In this document: one piece after another, positions 10,427 to 20,720 of the stretch
Position numbering within the stretch: the stretch's first letter is position 1
Layout: every line of letters begins with the position of its first letter
Source: Nitrosomonas sp.
GTDB lineage: Bacteria; Pseudomonadota; Gammaproteobacteria; Burkholderiales; Nitrosomonadaceae
Length of the DNA: 42,155 nt
Direction: 5' to 3'
Assembly (NCBI GenBank): GCA_021774155.1
Contig: JAJFJH010000116.1
Coordinates: 1-42,155, forward strand
Notes under the pieces: generated by a model
What the model was told of the DNA's origin: nothing
The model's database searches: none
Seen by the model: only the letters and a program-made list of their open reading frames with translations
Program-made: the position numbers and the translations under genes

Positions 10427-11824
10427 TTATTTCCAGCTGCCGATTGCTTTTTTTAATGCAGTTTCAGCACTTAGGGCATCGTAATGGGCTGCGATAGAAT
10501 TAGACTGGGTCTTATTTCTGGCAACCTCGGATTCGATATAGCGAGTGACTGTCGCCATTCCGGCGCGCCTTTCTTCGTTCACCAGCCGCAAGGCTTCTTC
10601 AGCCGCACGCACCGATGCTTCAGTAACGCGAAGACGTGCTAACGCTTCTTCTAGATTCAGAAAAGCAATTTTGACTTCCTGCTCAATCGCCAGCTTGGTT
10701 TTACGTTCTATTTCACGTACTTCTGCAGCCTTTCGTTCTGCAGCACTGACACGTTGTTTGGTGCCAAATCCTGAAAACAAATCCATTTCGACAGCAACAC
10801 CTACGGTGACATTATCTTTTTGCCCAGAAAAACCAGGTACCTGGCTGTTTTGACCATAACTTACAAAAGCATCAGCCTTGGGTAAATACGCGCCCTGCTC
10901 AACTTTTAGCCGACGCATACTGATTTCTACTTGCTTCGCAGCTGCCTTGACTTCTGGACGCTCCGTCATGGCAAGTGCGAGAAATTCGTTAAACGGTGCT
11001 GTCAATTCTGGCTTGGTTAATATCGAAGATGACGGTGCAATTGTAAATGCTTGACTACTTGGTAAACCAAGCAAATTAGATAGGCTGGTTTTGGATATTT
11101 CAATACCGTTGGCTGCTCTAATTTCAGCATCCTGCGTCTCCGCCAATTTTACTTCCAGCGATAATACATCGGACTTCAGGGCCGTTCCCGCTTCATATTT
11201 AAGCTTTGTTTGATTGAATTCACTGGTAATTGCAAGAATGGAGTCTTGGGCAATTTTTTGCGCTTCTAAAGCAGCCAGATAAGCATAGTACGAAGTGGTT
11301 ACAGCTTCTATCAAGGCATTGTGCACTGATGAGCGTTCAAATTCAGCGGCATCGATGCCCAGCTCCGCCGCTTTTTTATTTTGATAATCTTGCCCTCCAC
11401 GAAAGAGAGACAGTCTTCCTATAATTTCGGGACGAAAGTCTTGCCGAAAACCGGGGGTGTTGATGTTCTGGATGGAATTGGTATTGAAATCCCGTTGTGA
11501 CACAATCATTGAAAAGACTTGCGCCGGGTTGTTGGAATGTAAATAGCTTGCTCTCGCAGTTACTTGCGGATAAAACGCAGAAAGCGCTATACCTAGTTGC
11601 GCTTCCGCCTGACCGATGCGTTCTATAGCGATTTGTAGATCAGGATTATTATTCAATGCATAATCTACAGCTTGATCCAGCGTAAATGACTGGGCGGTTA
11701 ATGTTTCTGGTGCCGTTCTATCAACGGTATATTCCGAAACAAGACCTTCGTCTGCTGATAAATTAGATAGCATGAATATCGACAATAAACTGAATGCTAG
11801 TTTTTTTTTAATACTTTTGAGCAT
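10427..11824 (-). CDS. TolC-family outer membrane efflux protein
   Basis: 465 aa; signal peptide, FTLDQAVDYALNNNPDLQIA..AEAQLGIALSAFYPQVTARASY; two-fold repeated helical architecture. Confidence 0.92.
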   Translation of the reverse strand: MLKSIKKKLAFSLLSIFMLSNLSADEGLVSEYTVDRTAPETLTAQSFTLDQAVDYALNNNPDLQIAIERIGQAEAQLGIALSAFYPQVTARASYLHSNNPAQVFSMIVSQRDFNTNSIQNINTPGFRQDFRPEIIGRLSLFRGGQDYQNKKAAELGIDAAEFERSSVHNALIEAVTTSYYAYLAALEAQKIAQDSILAITSEFNQTKLKYEAGTALKSDVLSLEVKLAETQDAEIRAANGIEISKTSLSNLLGLPSSQAFTIAPSSSILTKPELTAPFNEFLALAMTERPEVKAAAKQVEISMRRLKVEQGAYLPKADAFVSYGQNSQVPGFSGQKDNVTVGVAVEMDLFSGFGTKQRVSAAERKAAEVREIERKTKLAIEQEVKIAFLNLEEALARLRVTEASVRAAEEALRLVNEERRAGMATVTRYIESEVARNKTQSNSIAAHYDALSAETALKKAIGSWK

Positions 11825-12010
11825 ATCTGTATGTGTAGCAGGCCTAATAAAACCAGTGGGTCTACAAAAGACCTTTAATATAATATTTCACAATTAAGAG
11901 TTCAGATAAAACACGAATCTTCATATTCGCTGTGTGCTACGCAGTAATTAGAAGATTAAGTGCCTAACTGTGCGTGATCAAAAAGCGCTGCTCGATTTAA
12001 TACCCAATCT

Positions 12011-12103
12011 TCAGAATTGCCAACACGCCAGCAACAGACTGATCAGGACATAATCACCAGCAACCGCGATTACTGCTCTATCAATCGTCATATTATTCAT
12101 CAT
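12011..12103 (-). pseudogene. Truncated DUF2892 (YgaP-type inner membrane) protein fragment
   Basis: Minus translation MMNNMTIDRAVIAVAGDYVLISLLLACWQF*; resembles the family start M.(V/I)DRAVR..AG..VL.SL.L but stops after one TM. Overlaps the sqr 3' end. Confidence 0.5.
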
Positions 12104-13376
12104 CTTTTAATCGCATTACACCCAATAGTTTAAGCATTAATTTTTCATAATAGGGTTCACTAATGCCTTTTCGTATTTTTCGCATAAAGTACTTTTCGAA
12201 ACCAATTTTAGCCAAATGCACCCATTTGCCTTCTGCAGACCAGGTTGTATTACGCGGAGGAATCTGCGGCATAGCCAGAAAAGCGACCCCGCTATCACCG
12301 AAATCAGCCAAGCATAACGCATTCCACGTTGCTTTATGTGTTGGCTCTTTGCCGGACAATTCTTCAGCAATATTGTGTGCGGTAGCGGTCACCATCGATT
12401 CGATCATGTAGCCAGTTTTTGGCGCGCCGACTGGCAGTGGTGTTTTTTCAATCGGTGGAATGGCGATGCAGACGCCAACCGAATAGATATTTTTAAAGGC
12501 TGGATTGCGTTGATACTCATCCACCAAAACAAAACCGCGCGGATTAACCAAGCCTTCGGCTTCCACATGACGTACCGCATCGACACCAGTAAAAGCCGGT
12601 AACATCATCGAGTGCTTAAACGGCAATTCATGTTTTTTCTTATCTTTTCCCTCTTCATCGACTTCAGTCACAAACATCAAGCCGGATTCAATTTTGTCGA
12701 CTTTTGCGTTCGTTATCCATTTAACTGTCTTGTCACGTAAAGCACTTTCCAACAGTCCTTTGGTATCACCGACCCCTCCCAAACCCAGATGACCAATATA
12801 AGGTTCCGAGGTAACAAAAGTCATCGGCACCTTATCGCGTATTTTCCTTTTGCGTAATTCCGTTTCAAGAATCATTAAGTACTCATATGCAGGACCAAAA
12901 CAGGATGCACCTTGAACTGCACCGACAACTATTGGACCAGGATCCGCCAAAAACTTATCCCAATCTTCTGCAGCTACTGTTGCATGATCAACATGACAAA
13001 CAGATGAGGTATAGCCCTCCGGCCCCAAACCAGGAATTTCATCAAAGGCCAGACGTGGCCCTGTCGCAATTACCAGGAAGTCGTAGGGCATGACTGACTG
13101 ATCATCTAGCTGAATCTGATTATTTACCGGATCTATTTTTGTGGCCGCTTTTTGAATGAATTCAATGTCTTTCTTTTTCATTACTGGTGCCAACTCAATT
13201 TTTAGGTCTTCCGGTTTACGCCAACCTGGTGGTACCCATGGATTTGATGGCACAAAATGAAAAGTAGGTGTGTCTGAAATCACAATAACATCATGATCTT
13301 TACCAACCGTTTCTTTCATTTCGTAAGCCATTGGTACGCCACCAATGCCTGCTCCCAGAATTACAATACGAGCCAT
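12093..13376 (-). CDS. sqr: Sulfide:quinone oxidoreductase (NAD(P)/FAD-dependent)
   Basis: 427 aa; N-terminal Rossmann VILGAGIGGVPMAYEM; three cysteines in SQR-like contexts (SSVCHVD, GASCFGPAYEY, YSVGVCIAIPP). Confidence 0.85.
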   Translation of the reverse strand: MARIVILGAGIGGVPMAYEMKETVGKDHDVIVISDTPTFHFVPSNPWVPPGWRKPEDLKIELAPVMKKKDIEFIQKAATKIDPVNNQIQLDDQSVMPYDFLVIATGPRLAFDEIPGLGPEGYTSSVCHVDHATVAAEDWDKFLADPGPIVVGAVQGASCFGPAYEYLMILETELRKRKIRDKVPMTFVTSEPYIGHLGLGGVGDTKGLLESALRDKTVKWITNAKVDKIESGLMFVTEVDEEGKDKKKHELPFKHSMMLPAFTGVDAVRHVEAEGLVNPRGFVLVDEYQRNPAFKNIYSVGVCIAIPPIEKTPLPVGAPKTGYMIESMVTATAHNIAEELSGKEPTHKATWNALCLADFGDSGVAFLAMPQIPPRNTTWSAEGKWVHLAKIGFEKYFMRKIRKGISEPYYEKLMLKLLGVMRLKDDE

Positions 13377-13581
13377 GATTCTCTCCTTAATAACTATCTT
13401 GTCTGTCGTCTAACATAGAGCACAACAGATTAAACAACCAGAATGTTCACATAGTATTACTGTATAAAAGCAGCCGATTTCTGCGTTAATTTTAAATCAT
13501 TTCTTTTGTATATGCCTACAAATGCTCATATTACTGACTCAGCTACTTTCGGTGCTTTTTTGCTATTTTAAAACCTGAATC

Positions 13582-14028
13582 TTATCTATCCTTAATAGCA
13601 CTTGCACCGCCAAGAAATTCGAAAAAAGCATACGAAATTGTTACGACATTAATATCAACTGGTAATCCTTCTTCGATGACAAATTGCACTGGCATGCGTC
13701 TAGTCTCATCCGGCTTAAGCATTTGCCGTGCAAAGCAAAAACATTCAAATTTCTTTAAATATCTCTCTAAAAAAATGGACTGTAGAGGTTTGAATTACCA
13801 AGGCAAGCCTCTTGTATTGGCATCAAATTCTACATTTACTCAACGCGTTGCATCCACCAGATCTTCTGGTACCATCACATCCGAATGTAACAAATTACTT
13901 ATTCCGTTACTTCACAGAATTTTTCATAAAACGGTACTACTAATGCATAGCCGAAGGCAAGCATTACTAATGTGAAAACTAACAGCTTCTTCATCCGTAA
14001 GATTTGCCTTCGTTTTACTATTTTCCAT
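13582..14028 (-). pseudogene. ctaG: Decayed cytochrome c oxidase assembly protein Cox11/CtaG
   Basis: Minus-strand pieces: KKLLVFTLVMLAFGYALVVPFYEKFCEVTE* | VDATR*VNVEFDANTRGLPW*FKPLQS | ..KKFECFCFARQMLKPDETRRMPVQFVIEEGLPVDINVVTISYAFFEFLGG. Cox11 hallmarks (PLYxxFCxVTG, V.VEFDAN..GLPW.F.P, ECFCF, TISYxFFE) separated by in-frame stops, a frameshift and a missing middle block. Confidence 0.85.
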
Positions 14029-14030
14029 CG

Positions 14031-14126
14031 CTATAAAATAACCAATAAATAAAGTGCAACAATCATAATAAATAAATACAACGCAGTTTCCAAATTCCTA
14101 CGCTTTAAATCTGTCCCTTGTGACAT
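14031..14126 (-). CDS. Small cytochrome oxidase assembly-type membrane protein (31 aa)
   Basis: Minus translation MSQGTDLKRRNLETALYLFIMIVALYLLVIL*: charged N-terminus plus one TM, located between ctaD and ctaG as in betaproteobacterial cox operons; below the ORF-track size cutoff. Confidence 0.65.
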   Translation of the reverse strand: MSQGTDLKRRNLETALYLFIMIVALYLLVIL

Positions 14127-14145
14127 CGCTTTCTCCAATCTTCAT

Positions 14146-15726
14146 TTACCTGACAACAGGTGGCGTCTCAAAGCTATGATATGGTGCCGGTGTTGGTAAG
14201 CGCATCCACTCCAATGTCTTAGCACCATCCCATGGCTTCTCAGGCGCTTTCTCACCACTACGAATACAATTAATCATGATGTAGAGAAAGAAAAGCTGCG
14301 TCAATCCAAATCCGAATGAACCCAGACTTGAAATCATATTGAAATCAGCAAACTGTGTAGCATAATCTGGAATTCTGCGCGGCATCCCTGCCAAGCCTAA
14401 GAAATGCTGCACAAAGAATGTCATATTAAAGAAGAACATGGACAACCAGAAATGCCATTTACCTAATGTTTCACTGTACATACGGCCAGTCCACTTCGGT
14501 AGCCAATAATACACGCCTGCAAAGATTGCAAATAGTGCTCCTGATACTAATACATAATGGAAATGTGCAACTACATAATAGGTATCTTGTACTTGGATAT
14601 CAATCGGAACGATTGCAAGAATAACACCGCTGAATCCACCGATAACAAACAGGAAAATAAAACCTATTGAAAACAACATTGGCGTTTCAAATGTCATGGA
14701 ACCACGCCACATGGTAGCAACCCAATTAAACACCTTAATGCCGGTTGGCACCGCAATAAGCATGGTGGCATACATATAGAACAGCTGGCCCGCGACTGGC
14801 ATACCTGCTGTAAACATGTGATGCGCCCAAACAAAACAGGACAATATTGCAATTGACGCCGTTGCATATACCATTGATGAATAACCGAACAATGGCTTAC
14901 GTGAGAATGTTGGTATCACCTCAGAAACAATGCCAAATGCAGGAAGAATCATAATATAGACTTCCGGATGACCAAAGAACCAGAAAATATGTTGAAATAG
15001 AACTGGATCCCCTCCACCGGCGGCATTAAAAAAACTCGTACCAAAATGACGATCGGTCAGCAACATGGTCACGACTCCAGCCAGGACTGGCATTACCAGC
15101 ACCAGCAAATAGGCAGTGATCAGCCATGTCCAAACGAATAATGGCATTTTCATCAGTGTCATACCTGGCGCACGCATATTAAGAATCGTGGTAATTATAT
15201 TAATGGCACCCATAATTGAAGAAGCGCCCAGAATATGCACCGAAAAAATCATTAAATCTACGCCAAGACCACCTTGCGTAGAAAGCGGCGGATAGAATGT
15301 CCAGCCACCTGCCGCCGCGCCACCCGGCACAAAAAACGAAACGATTAACAAAGAGGCCGCTACTGGCAATAACCAGAAACTCCAGTTATTCATACGGGCA
15401 AACGCCATATCCGATGCGCCGATCATCATGGGCACTTGCCAGTTCGCCAGACCTACAAAAGCTGGCATAATGGCGCCGAACACCATGATCAGGCCATGCA
15501 GCGTTGTAAATTGATTAAATAATTCTGGTTCGAGTATTTGTATTCCAGGCTGATATAATTCAGCCCGAATTCCCATTGCCAACGTTCCACCAACCAGAAA
15601 CATAGAGAATGCAAACCACAGGTACATCGTACCAATGTCCTTATGGTTGGTCGTCGTTATCCAGCGCATTATCCCGCCAGGGTGATCATAATGCCCATGA
15701 CCGTGTACATCTTGAATAGTAGACAT
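14146..15726 (-). CDS. ctaD: Cytochrome c oxidase subunit I (aa3 type)
   Basis: 526 aa; [62 protein letters not shown] heme/CuB ligand motifs. Confidence 0.97.
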   Translation of the reverse strand: MSTIQDVHGHGHYDHPGGIMRWITTTNHKDIGTMYLWFAFSMFLVGGTLAMGIRAELYQPGIQILEPELFNQFTTLHGLIMVFGAIMPAFVGLANWQVPMMIGASDMAFARMNNWSFWLLPVAASLLIVSFFVPGGAAAGGWTFYPPLSTQGGLGVDLMIFSVHILGASSIMGAINIITTILNMRAPGMTLMKMPLFVWTWLITAYLLVLVMPVLAGVVTMLLTDRHFGTSFFNAAGGGDPVLFQHIFWFFGHPEVYIMILPAFGIVSEVIPTFSRKPLFGYSSMVYATASIAILSCFVWAHHMFTAGMPVAGQLFYMYATMLIAVPTGIKVFNWVATMWRGSMTFETPMLFSIGFIFLFVIGGFSGVILAIVPIDIQVQDTYYVVAHFHYVLVSGALFAIFAGVYYWLPKWTGRMYSETLGKWHFWLSMFFFNMTFFVQHFLGLAGMPRRIPDYATQFADFNMISSLGSFGFGLTQLFFLYIMINCIRSGEKAPEKPWDGAKTLEWMRLPTPAPYHSFETPPVVR

Positions 15727-15748
15727 GATTTTCTCCTTTTATTTAGAT

Positions 15749-16369
15749 TCAATGATGGCTATGATCATCATCATGGTTGTCATGATTCATTTTCATAGTA
15801 TCCAGTTGTTTTTTCTGATCATTCGATAAAACAGCATGTATCGCATGACGCTCCATAACGTGGTGTTCGACCATTGTATTGAAAGCATTCGTATGATCTT
15901 TACCAAGTTTATGTAATTGGTCATCACTCGTACCGGGTTTCATGCTCCCATTTTTAAATGCCTTCATGCTTTTTTTCAGTTTTTTCTTGAGTAGTTCATG
16001 CCCCTGTTTATACTTCAGGTGCAAACGAACGATTTTCCCTAATTGTTCATCGCTGAGCTTTAATGTATCTGTATGAAATATGACCATATGCGCATAATCA
16101 TGCCCATCCTTCTTCATACCGTCATCTTTTTTACCGCCGTGTTTGTCGCTTTTTCCTTCCTTGCCGTGACCCTCTTTATCTTCCCTTTCTTTATGACCAC
16201 CGCCTTGTCCGCGCCCTTTCTCTTGATCGTGCTCATGAGCCTGCGCCAGCATAAGGCTTTTGTCCAAAGATTGAGAGCTTTCAGCCACCGAGATAGCTGG
16301 TGCAATACAGATAGTAATAATGAATGTAGAACCAATAACAGTAGAAATTATGGATTTTGTATCAATCAT
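15749..16369 (-). CDS. Exported His/Lys/Gly-rich Spy/ZraP-like (LTxxQ-type) putative metal-binding protein
   Basis: 206 aa; signal peptide, low-complexity EKGRGQGGGHKEREDKEGHGKEGKSDKHGGKKDDG, LSDEQLGKIVRLHLKYKQ and LSNDQKKQLDTM helices, terminal HDNHDDDHSHH. Confidence 0.65.
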   Translation of the reverse strand: MIDTKSIISTVIGSTFIITICIAPAISVAESSQSLDKSLMLAQAHEHDQEKGRGQGGGHKEREDKEGHGKEGKSDKHGGKKDDGMKKDGHDYAHMVIFHTDTLKLSDEQLGKIVRLHLKYKQGHELLKKKLKKSMKAFKNGSMKPGTSDDQLHKLGKDHTNAFNTMVEHHVMERHAIHAVLSNDQKKQLDTMKMNHDNHDDDHSHH

Positions 16370-17039
16370 GATTGTTTCTCCTAAATATTTAGAACATTAT
16401 CAGTAAATTAACCTGCTTTTTCTTATTGACTGATACGCTGATTAGTTGTGTTTGTTGTCCCTCGGTAAATTTCACACGGCTTTTCAAGTAACAAGATAAC
16501 GCAACACTATTAAACGATCCGAGCTTGCCAGTATTTTTAATAACTCAGTTGCAGGCCACACACCTTATAACAAATTATATTAAAGAATTTTAATATTCTA
16601 ATATTATTACATACAGATATTATGTCAAGATATTTGTGTGAATACTCCTCCGACTAAAAGGATGGTGGCATCAGATTACGGCCAAAAGCTTTATTTATCA
16701 GTTGCCTGGATGATCTGAAATAAGACTCAACTTTATTAATTAATTCTCCGGCTTTGCCGCAATTCACTCAAGAATTCTTAAATTCAACATCAATACATTT
16801 TTTCCACCTAAAGCCTGGAGTTTACAAATCCCCTATCAGATGCTTTACACTCATTATTTAGCCTCACAACTATGCCACCAACAATAAGCTTCCAAGCAGA
16901 TATGATTATCTGTAATAAATGCTTAAACAAATAGATAGAAGCGATTCTTTAGGTAACTCATGCTTTTAATTCTAATTTTTTAAATTATAATTCTAACAAT
17001 CGATAGTAAACACGCTACTAATTTCATTGAGGAATAAGC

Positions 17040-17861
17040 ATGAAACGACAACTTCTATTATTTTTTGTTGTATTCTTACTTTCAAATGGCACCTTTGCCC
17101 AGCAAGCTTATTTAAATTTAAAATCACATGCTGTCATGGTCTTTGACACGCAAGACAACTACATCATCTACGATAAGAATGCTGGAGATGTTATGCCTAT
17201 CGCATCAATTACTAAACTAATGACCGCCATCGTTATTCTTGATGCGCAATTACCACTCCATGAATTAATAACTATTGATACCGATGATATTGATAGACTA
17301 AAGAACACGCATTCGCGTTTGAATATAGGCACCGAACTTTCCCGCCAGGAATTACTCAAAATCTCTTTAATGTCTTCCGAAAATCGTGCCGCTTCGGCAC
17401 TAGGACGCACCTATCCTGGTGGACTAAGTGCCTTTGTTAGCGCAATGAACAGTAAAGCTTATCAGCTAGGTATGTATAGTACTTATTTCGTTGAGCCCAC
17501 GGGATTAAGCAGTAGAAACGTATCCACTGCTAGTGACTTGGCAAAATTGGTTGAGGCTTCTAATCAATATGACTTGATCCAAGAATATTCCACGGCGTCT
17601 GATCATATTGTCAATGCCAATAAAAGGAATAGCCTACAATTCATTAATTCCAACAGCTTAGTGCGGAATAAAAATTGGAACATCGATATTTCTAAGACTG
17701 GCTATATCAACGAAGCAGGGCGTTGTTTAGTTATGAAAACAACGATACAAGGAAAACCTACAGTCATCGTGTTACTCAATTCATGGGGAAAAAATACCCG
17801 TATTGGTGACGCTAATCGTGTTAAACGCTGGATAGAAGCAAGAAATGTTGCGCTAAAATAA
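17040..17861 (+). CDS. pbpG: D-alanyl-D-alanine endopeptidase (S11 family, PBP7-like)
   Basis: 273 aa; signal peptide, SITKLMTA (SxxK), SSENRAASALG (SxN), SKTGYINEAGRCLVM (KTG). Confidence 0.9.
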   Translation: MKRQLLLFFVVFLLSNGTFAQQAYLNLKSHAVMVFDTQDNYIIYDKNAGDVMPIASITKLMTAIVILDAQLPLHELITIDTDDIDRLKNTHSRLNIGTELSRQELLKISLMSSENRAASALGRTYPGGLSAFVSAMNSKAYQLGMYSTYFVEPTGLSSRNVSTASDLAKLVEASNQYDLIQEYSTASDHIVNANKRNSLQFINSNSLVRNKNWNIDISKTGYINEAGRCLVMKTTIQGKPTVIVLLNSWGKNTRIGDANRVKRWIEARNVALK

Positions 17862-18207
17862 AATAGGTTAATATGTGATATCCATCTAAATCCAAGCTGA
17901 CAGATGCCTTAAAAAAGCAACTGTTAGCTAAGTGCATTAGTTCTGGCCTGAACTAATATTCCTTCAACTTAAGTAATACAATATTCCAGTTCTTACGTTT
18001 CAAGCTGGTCTAATAGAAATATTTCATCATTAGGAAGCATTTCAACCACTTCATGCATCTATGCTTAAGCCCTCAATTAGATATAGAATGCACACCATAA
18101 GTATTGGTGAACTGGTAAAATGCCTGAATAGTTGTTGCTTTCACTAAGAATTAAACACAAATTTGTAGTTACAAATTGCAACCCAATAAATAAGAAAATA
18201 ATTCGTT

Positions 18208-18771
18208 ATGTTGTTAATGATTGATAACTACGATTCCTTCACCTACAACCTTGTGCAATACTTCAGTGAATTAGGCGAAGAAGTCGTGGTGTTTCGTAAT
18301 GATGAAATTACACTCGATAAAATTGTAGATCTTAAGCCTGAGCGTATTGTCATATCACCCGGACCCTGCACACCCAATGAAGCCGGTATATCGCTTTCAG
18401 TCGTTGATAGTTTCTGTGGAAAAATTCCGGTTTTGGGTGTCTGTCTTGGTCACCAGAGTATCGGACAAGCTTTTGGCGGTAAAATTATCCACGCAAAGCA
18501 GCTCATGCATGGCAAAACAGCACCTGTTTTTCACCATAACAAGGGAGTGTTTCAAGGTCTGCCAAACCCTTTCATTGCTACGCGATATCATTCGCTCGTT
18601 GTTGAACGCGCCACTTTACCGGATTGCCTTGAAATCACCGCATGGACAGAAGATGATGAGATAATGGGTGTTCGTCATAAATCCATCGCCATTGAAGGTG
18701 TACAGTTCCATCCAGAATCAATCTTGAGCCAGCATGGGCATCAAATGCTGCAAAATTTTCTTGATCAATAA
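18208..18771 (+). CDS. trpG: Anthranilate synthase component II (glutamine amidotransferase)
   Basis: 187 aa; [59 protein letters not shown]. Confidence 0.95.
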   Translation: MLLMIDNYDSFTYNLVQYFSELGEEVVVFRNDEITLDKIVDLKPERIVISPGPCTPNEAGISLSVVDSFCGKIPVLGVCLGHQSIGQAFGGKIIHAKQLMHGKTAPVFHHNKGVFQGLPNPFIATRYHSLVVERATLPDCLEITAWTEDDEIMGVRHKSIAIEGVQFHPESILSQHGHQMLQNFLDQ

Positions 18772-18813
18772 TACGCACTAAGTAATGTCTAAAGTGTGCA
18801 AAGGTAGCCATTC

Positions 18814-19848
18814 ATGAATCCACATGGAGCACTAACACGAATCGTATCTCACCAAGAAATTACACATGATGAGATGCTATCTTTGATGCGACAAATCATG
18901 CAGGGAGAAGTATCTCCTATATTGATCTCAGCTATCATTACTGGGTTGCGTGTTAAAAAAGAAACTATTGGTGAAATTGCTGCGGCAGCACAGGTTATGC
19001 GTGAGCTTGCCACGAAAGTAGCCGTCAATGACCTCGCACACTTAGTTGACACCTGTGGAACCGGTGGCGATTCTAGCCATACTTTCAATATTTCTACTGC
19101 ATCAGCGTTTGTTGCAGCTGCAGCCGGCGCAAAAGTCGCCAAGCATGGTGGACGCTCGGTTTCAAGTAAATCAGGCAGCGCGGATGTATTAGAAGCGTTG
19201 GGAATTAATTTAAATCAAACGCCACAGCAAACAGCACAAGCTATTGACGAGATTGGCGTTGGGTTTATGTTTGCACCAAATTACCATGGTGCGATGAAAT
19301 ATGCTGCGCCGGTACGACGCGAATTAGGAATTCGAACAATATTTAACATTCTTGGTCCCCTAACAAATCCAGCAGGCGCTGAAAATCAAGTTTTAGGTGT
19401 ATTTAATGCCGATCTGGTTGGAATGCTTGCCCATGTCTTGCAACGCCTTGGCAGCCAACATGTAATGATTGTTAATGGTGAAGATGGGCTTGATGAAATC
19501 ACATTAACAGGCAAAACACATGTAGGTGAGCTTAAAGATGGGAAGGTCAGTGAATTCGATATAAAGCCGGAAGATTTTAAATTAAAATCAGCACCTATTG
19601 AGGCCATTCAAGTTTCTGACAGCAACCACGCAAAAGTGATGCTAATGTCTGTCTTAGAAAACAAACCAGGGCCTGCATTGGATATTGTACTGCTAAATGC
19701 AGGGGCAGCCATTTATGTTGCAGGAAAAGCAGATACACTTGCAGGTGGCGTTAAAAATGCTCAGATAGCTGTTGAAAGTGGCACAGCTTTAAGCAAATTA
19801 CAACAACTCATTGAGTTCTCACATCAAGATAAAGAAACGACAAACTAA
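18814..19848 (+). CDS. trpD: Anthranilate phosphoribosyltransferase
   Basis: 344 aa; [60 protein letters not shown]. Confidence 0.96.
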   Translation: MNPHGALTRIVSHQEITHDEMLSLMRQIMQGEVSPILISAIITGLRVKKETIGEIAAAAQVMRELATKVAVNDLAHLVDTCGTGGDSSHTFNISTASAFVAAAAGAKVAKHGGRSVSSKSGSADVLEALGINLNQTPQQTAQAIDEIGVGFMFAPNYHGAMKYAAPVRRELGIRTIFNILGPLTNPAGAENQVLGVFNADLVGMLAHVLQRLGSQHVMIVNGEDGLDEITLTGKTHVGELKDGKVSEFDIKPEDFKLKSAPIEAIQVSDSNHAKVMLMSVLENKPGPALDIVLLNAGAAIYVAGKADTLAGGVKNAQIAVESGTALSKLQQLIEFSHQDKETTN

Positions 19849-19850
19849 GA

Positions 19851-20720
19851 ATGCCAACGATTCTAAAAAAAATACTGGCCGTTAAAGCCAGAGAAGTAAC
19901 CACGGCTCAAATTAACAAGCCCTACGCAGTATTACTTGATGAAACAAAAGATGCCGAAACGCCAAGAGACTTTGTCGGTGCTATTCGCCAAAAAATTAAC
20001 GCAACGTCACCTGCCGTCATTGCTGAAATTAAACAAGCAAGTCCAAGCAAAGGCATACTACGTGGCGATGGCAAGAACCAAGCTAAACCAGACTATCCCA
20101 ACCAACTAATTGGATGCTTTAACCCGGCGGCCATTGCTAACACCTATGCAAAAAACGGTGCCGCCTGCCTTTCTGTCTTAACAGATGAACAATTCTTTAT
20201 GGGTAGCGCGGAATACTTGAAACAAGCACGTGCCGCCTGCGACATACCTGTTTTACGCAAAGACTTCATTATTGATGAATACCAAATTGTTGAGGCACGG
20301 GCGATGGGTGCTGACTGTATATTACTGATAGTTTCGGCTTTCTTGATGGATGGTGAATTTTGTGGTGTAGATAGCCCTGTCGAAAGAATGCTAAAACTTG
20401 AAGCCCTCGCCCATTCACTTAACATGGCGGTATTAGTGGAAGTCCATGATGAGAAAGAACTAAAACTAGCATTACAGCTAACAACACCACTGATAGGTAT
20501 TAATAACCGCAACTTGCATACGTTTGAAACTAACCTACAAACAACCATTGAATTACTCAGCATAATTCCTATAGACCGTATTGTAGTCACTGAAAGTGGC
20601 ATACGTGCGCCAGATGATGTTAAATTAATGCTTGACCATCAAGTGAATACCTTTCTCGTTGGTGAGGCTTTCATGCGAGCTGACGACCCCGGTGTAGAGC
20701 TCGAACGCCTATTTAACTAG
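19851..20720 (+). CDS. trpC: Indole-3-glycerol phosphate synthase
   Basis: 289 aa; [51 protein letters not shown]. Confidence 0.96.
   Translation: MPTILKKILAVKAREVTTAQINKPYAVLLDETKDAETPRDFVGAIRQKINATSPAVIAEIKQASPSKGILRGDGKNQAKPDYPNQLIGCFNPAAIANTYAKNGAACLSVLTDEQFFMGSAEYLKQARAACDIPVLRKDFIIDEYQIVEARAMGADCILLIVSAFLMDGEFCGVDSPVERMLKLEALAHSLNMAVLVEVHDEKELKLALQLTTPLIGINNRNLHTFETNLQTTIELLSIIPIDRIVVTESGIRAPDDVKLMLDHQVNTFLVGEAFMRADDPGVELERLFN

Noticed and set aside
13676-13975. Plus-strand 99-aa ORF between sqr and ctaD
   Set aside because: It is antisense to the cox11/ctaG pseudogene, whose homology is clearly on the minus strand.
16073-16384. 103-aa plus-strand hydrophobic ORF
   Set aside because: Antisense of the His/Lys-rich exported protein; hydrophobicity is a by-product of Lys/His codon complements.
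16385-17039. Possible coxB remnant in the long AT-rich intergenic region upstream of the His-rich gene
   Set aside because: I looked for CuA and TM-helix motifs on the minus strand and could not recognise any.
20144-20602. 152-aa minus-strand ORF
   Set aside because: Fully antisense within trpC; Ser-rich shadow translation with no recognisable domain.
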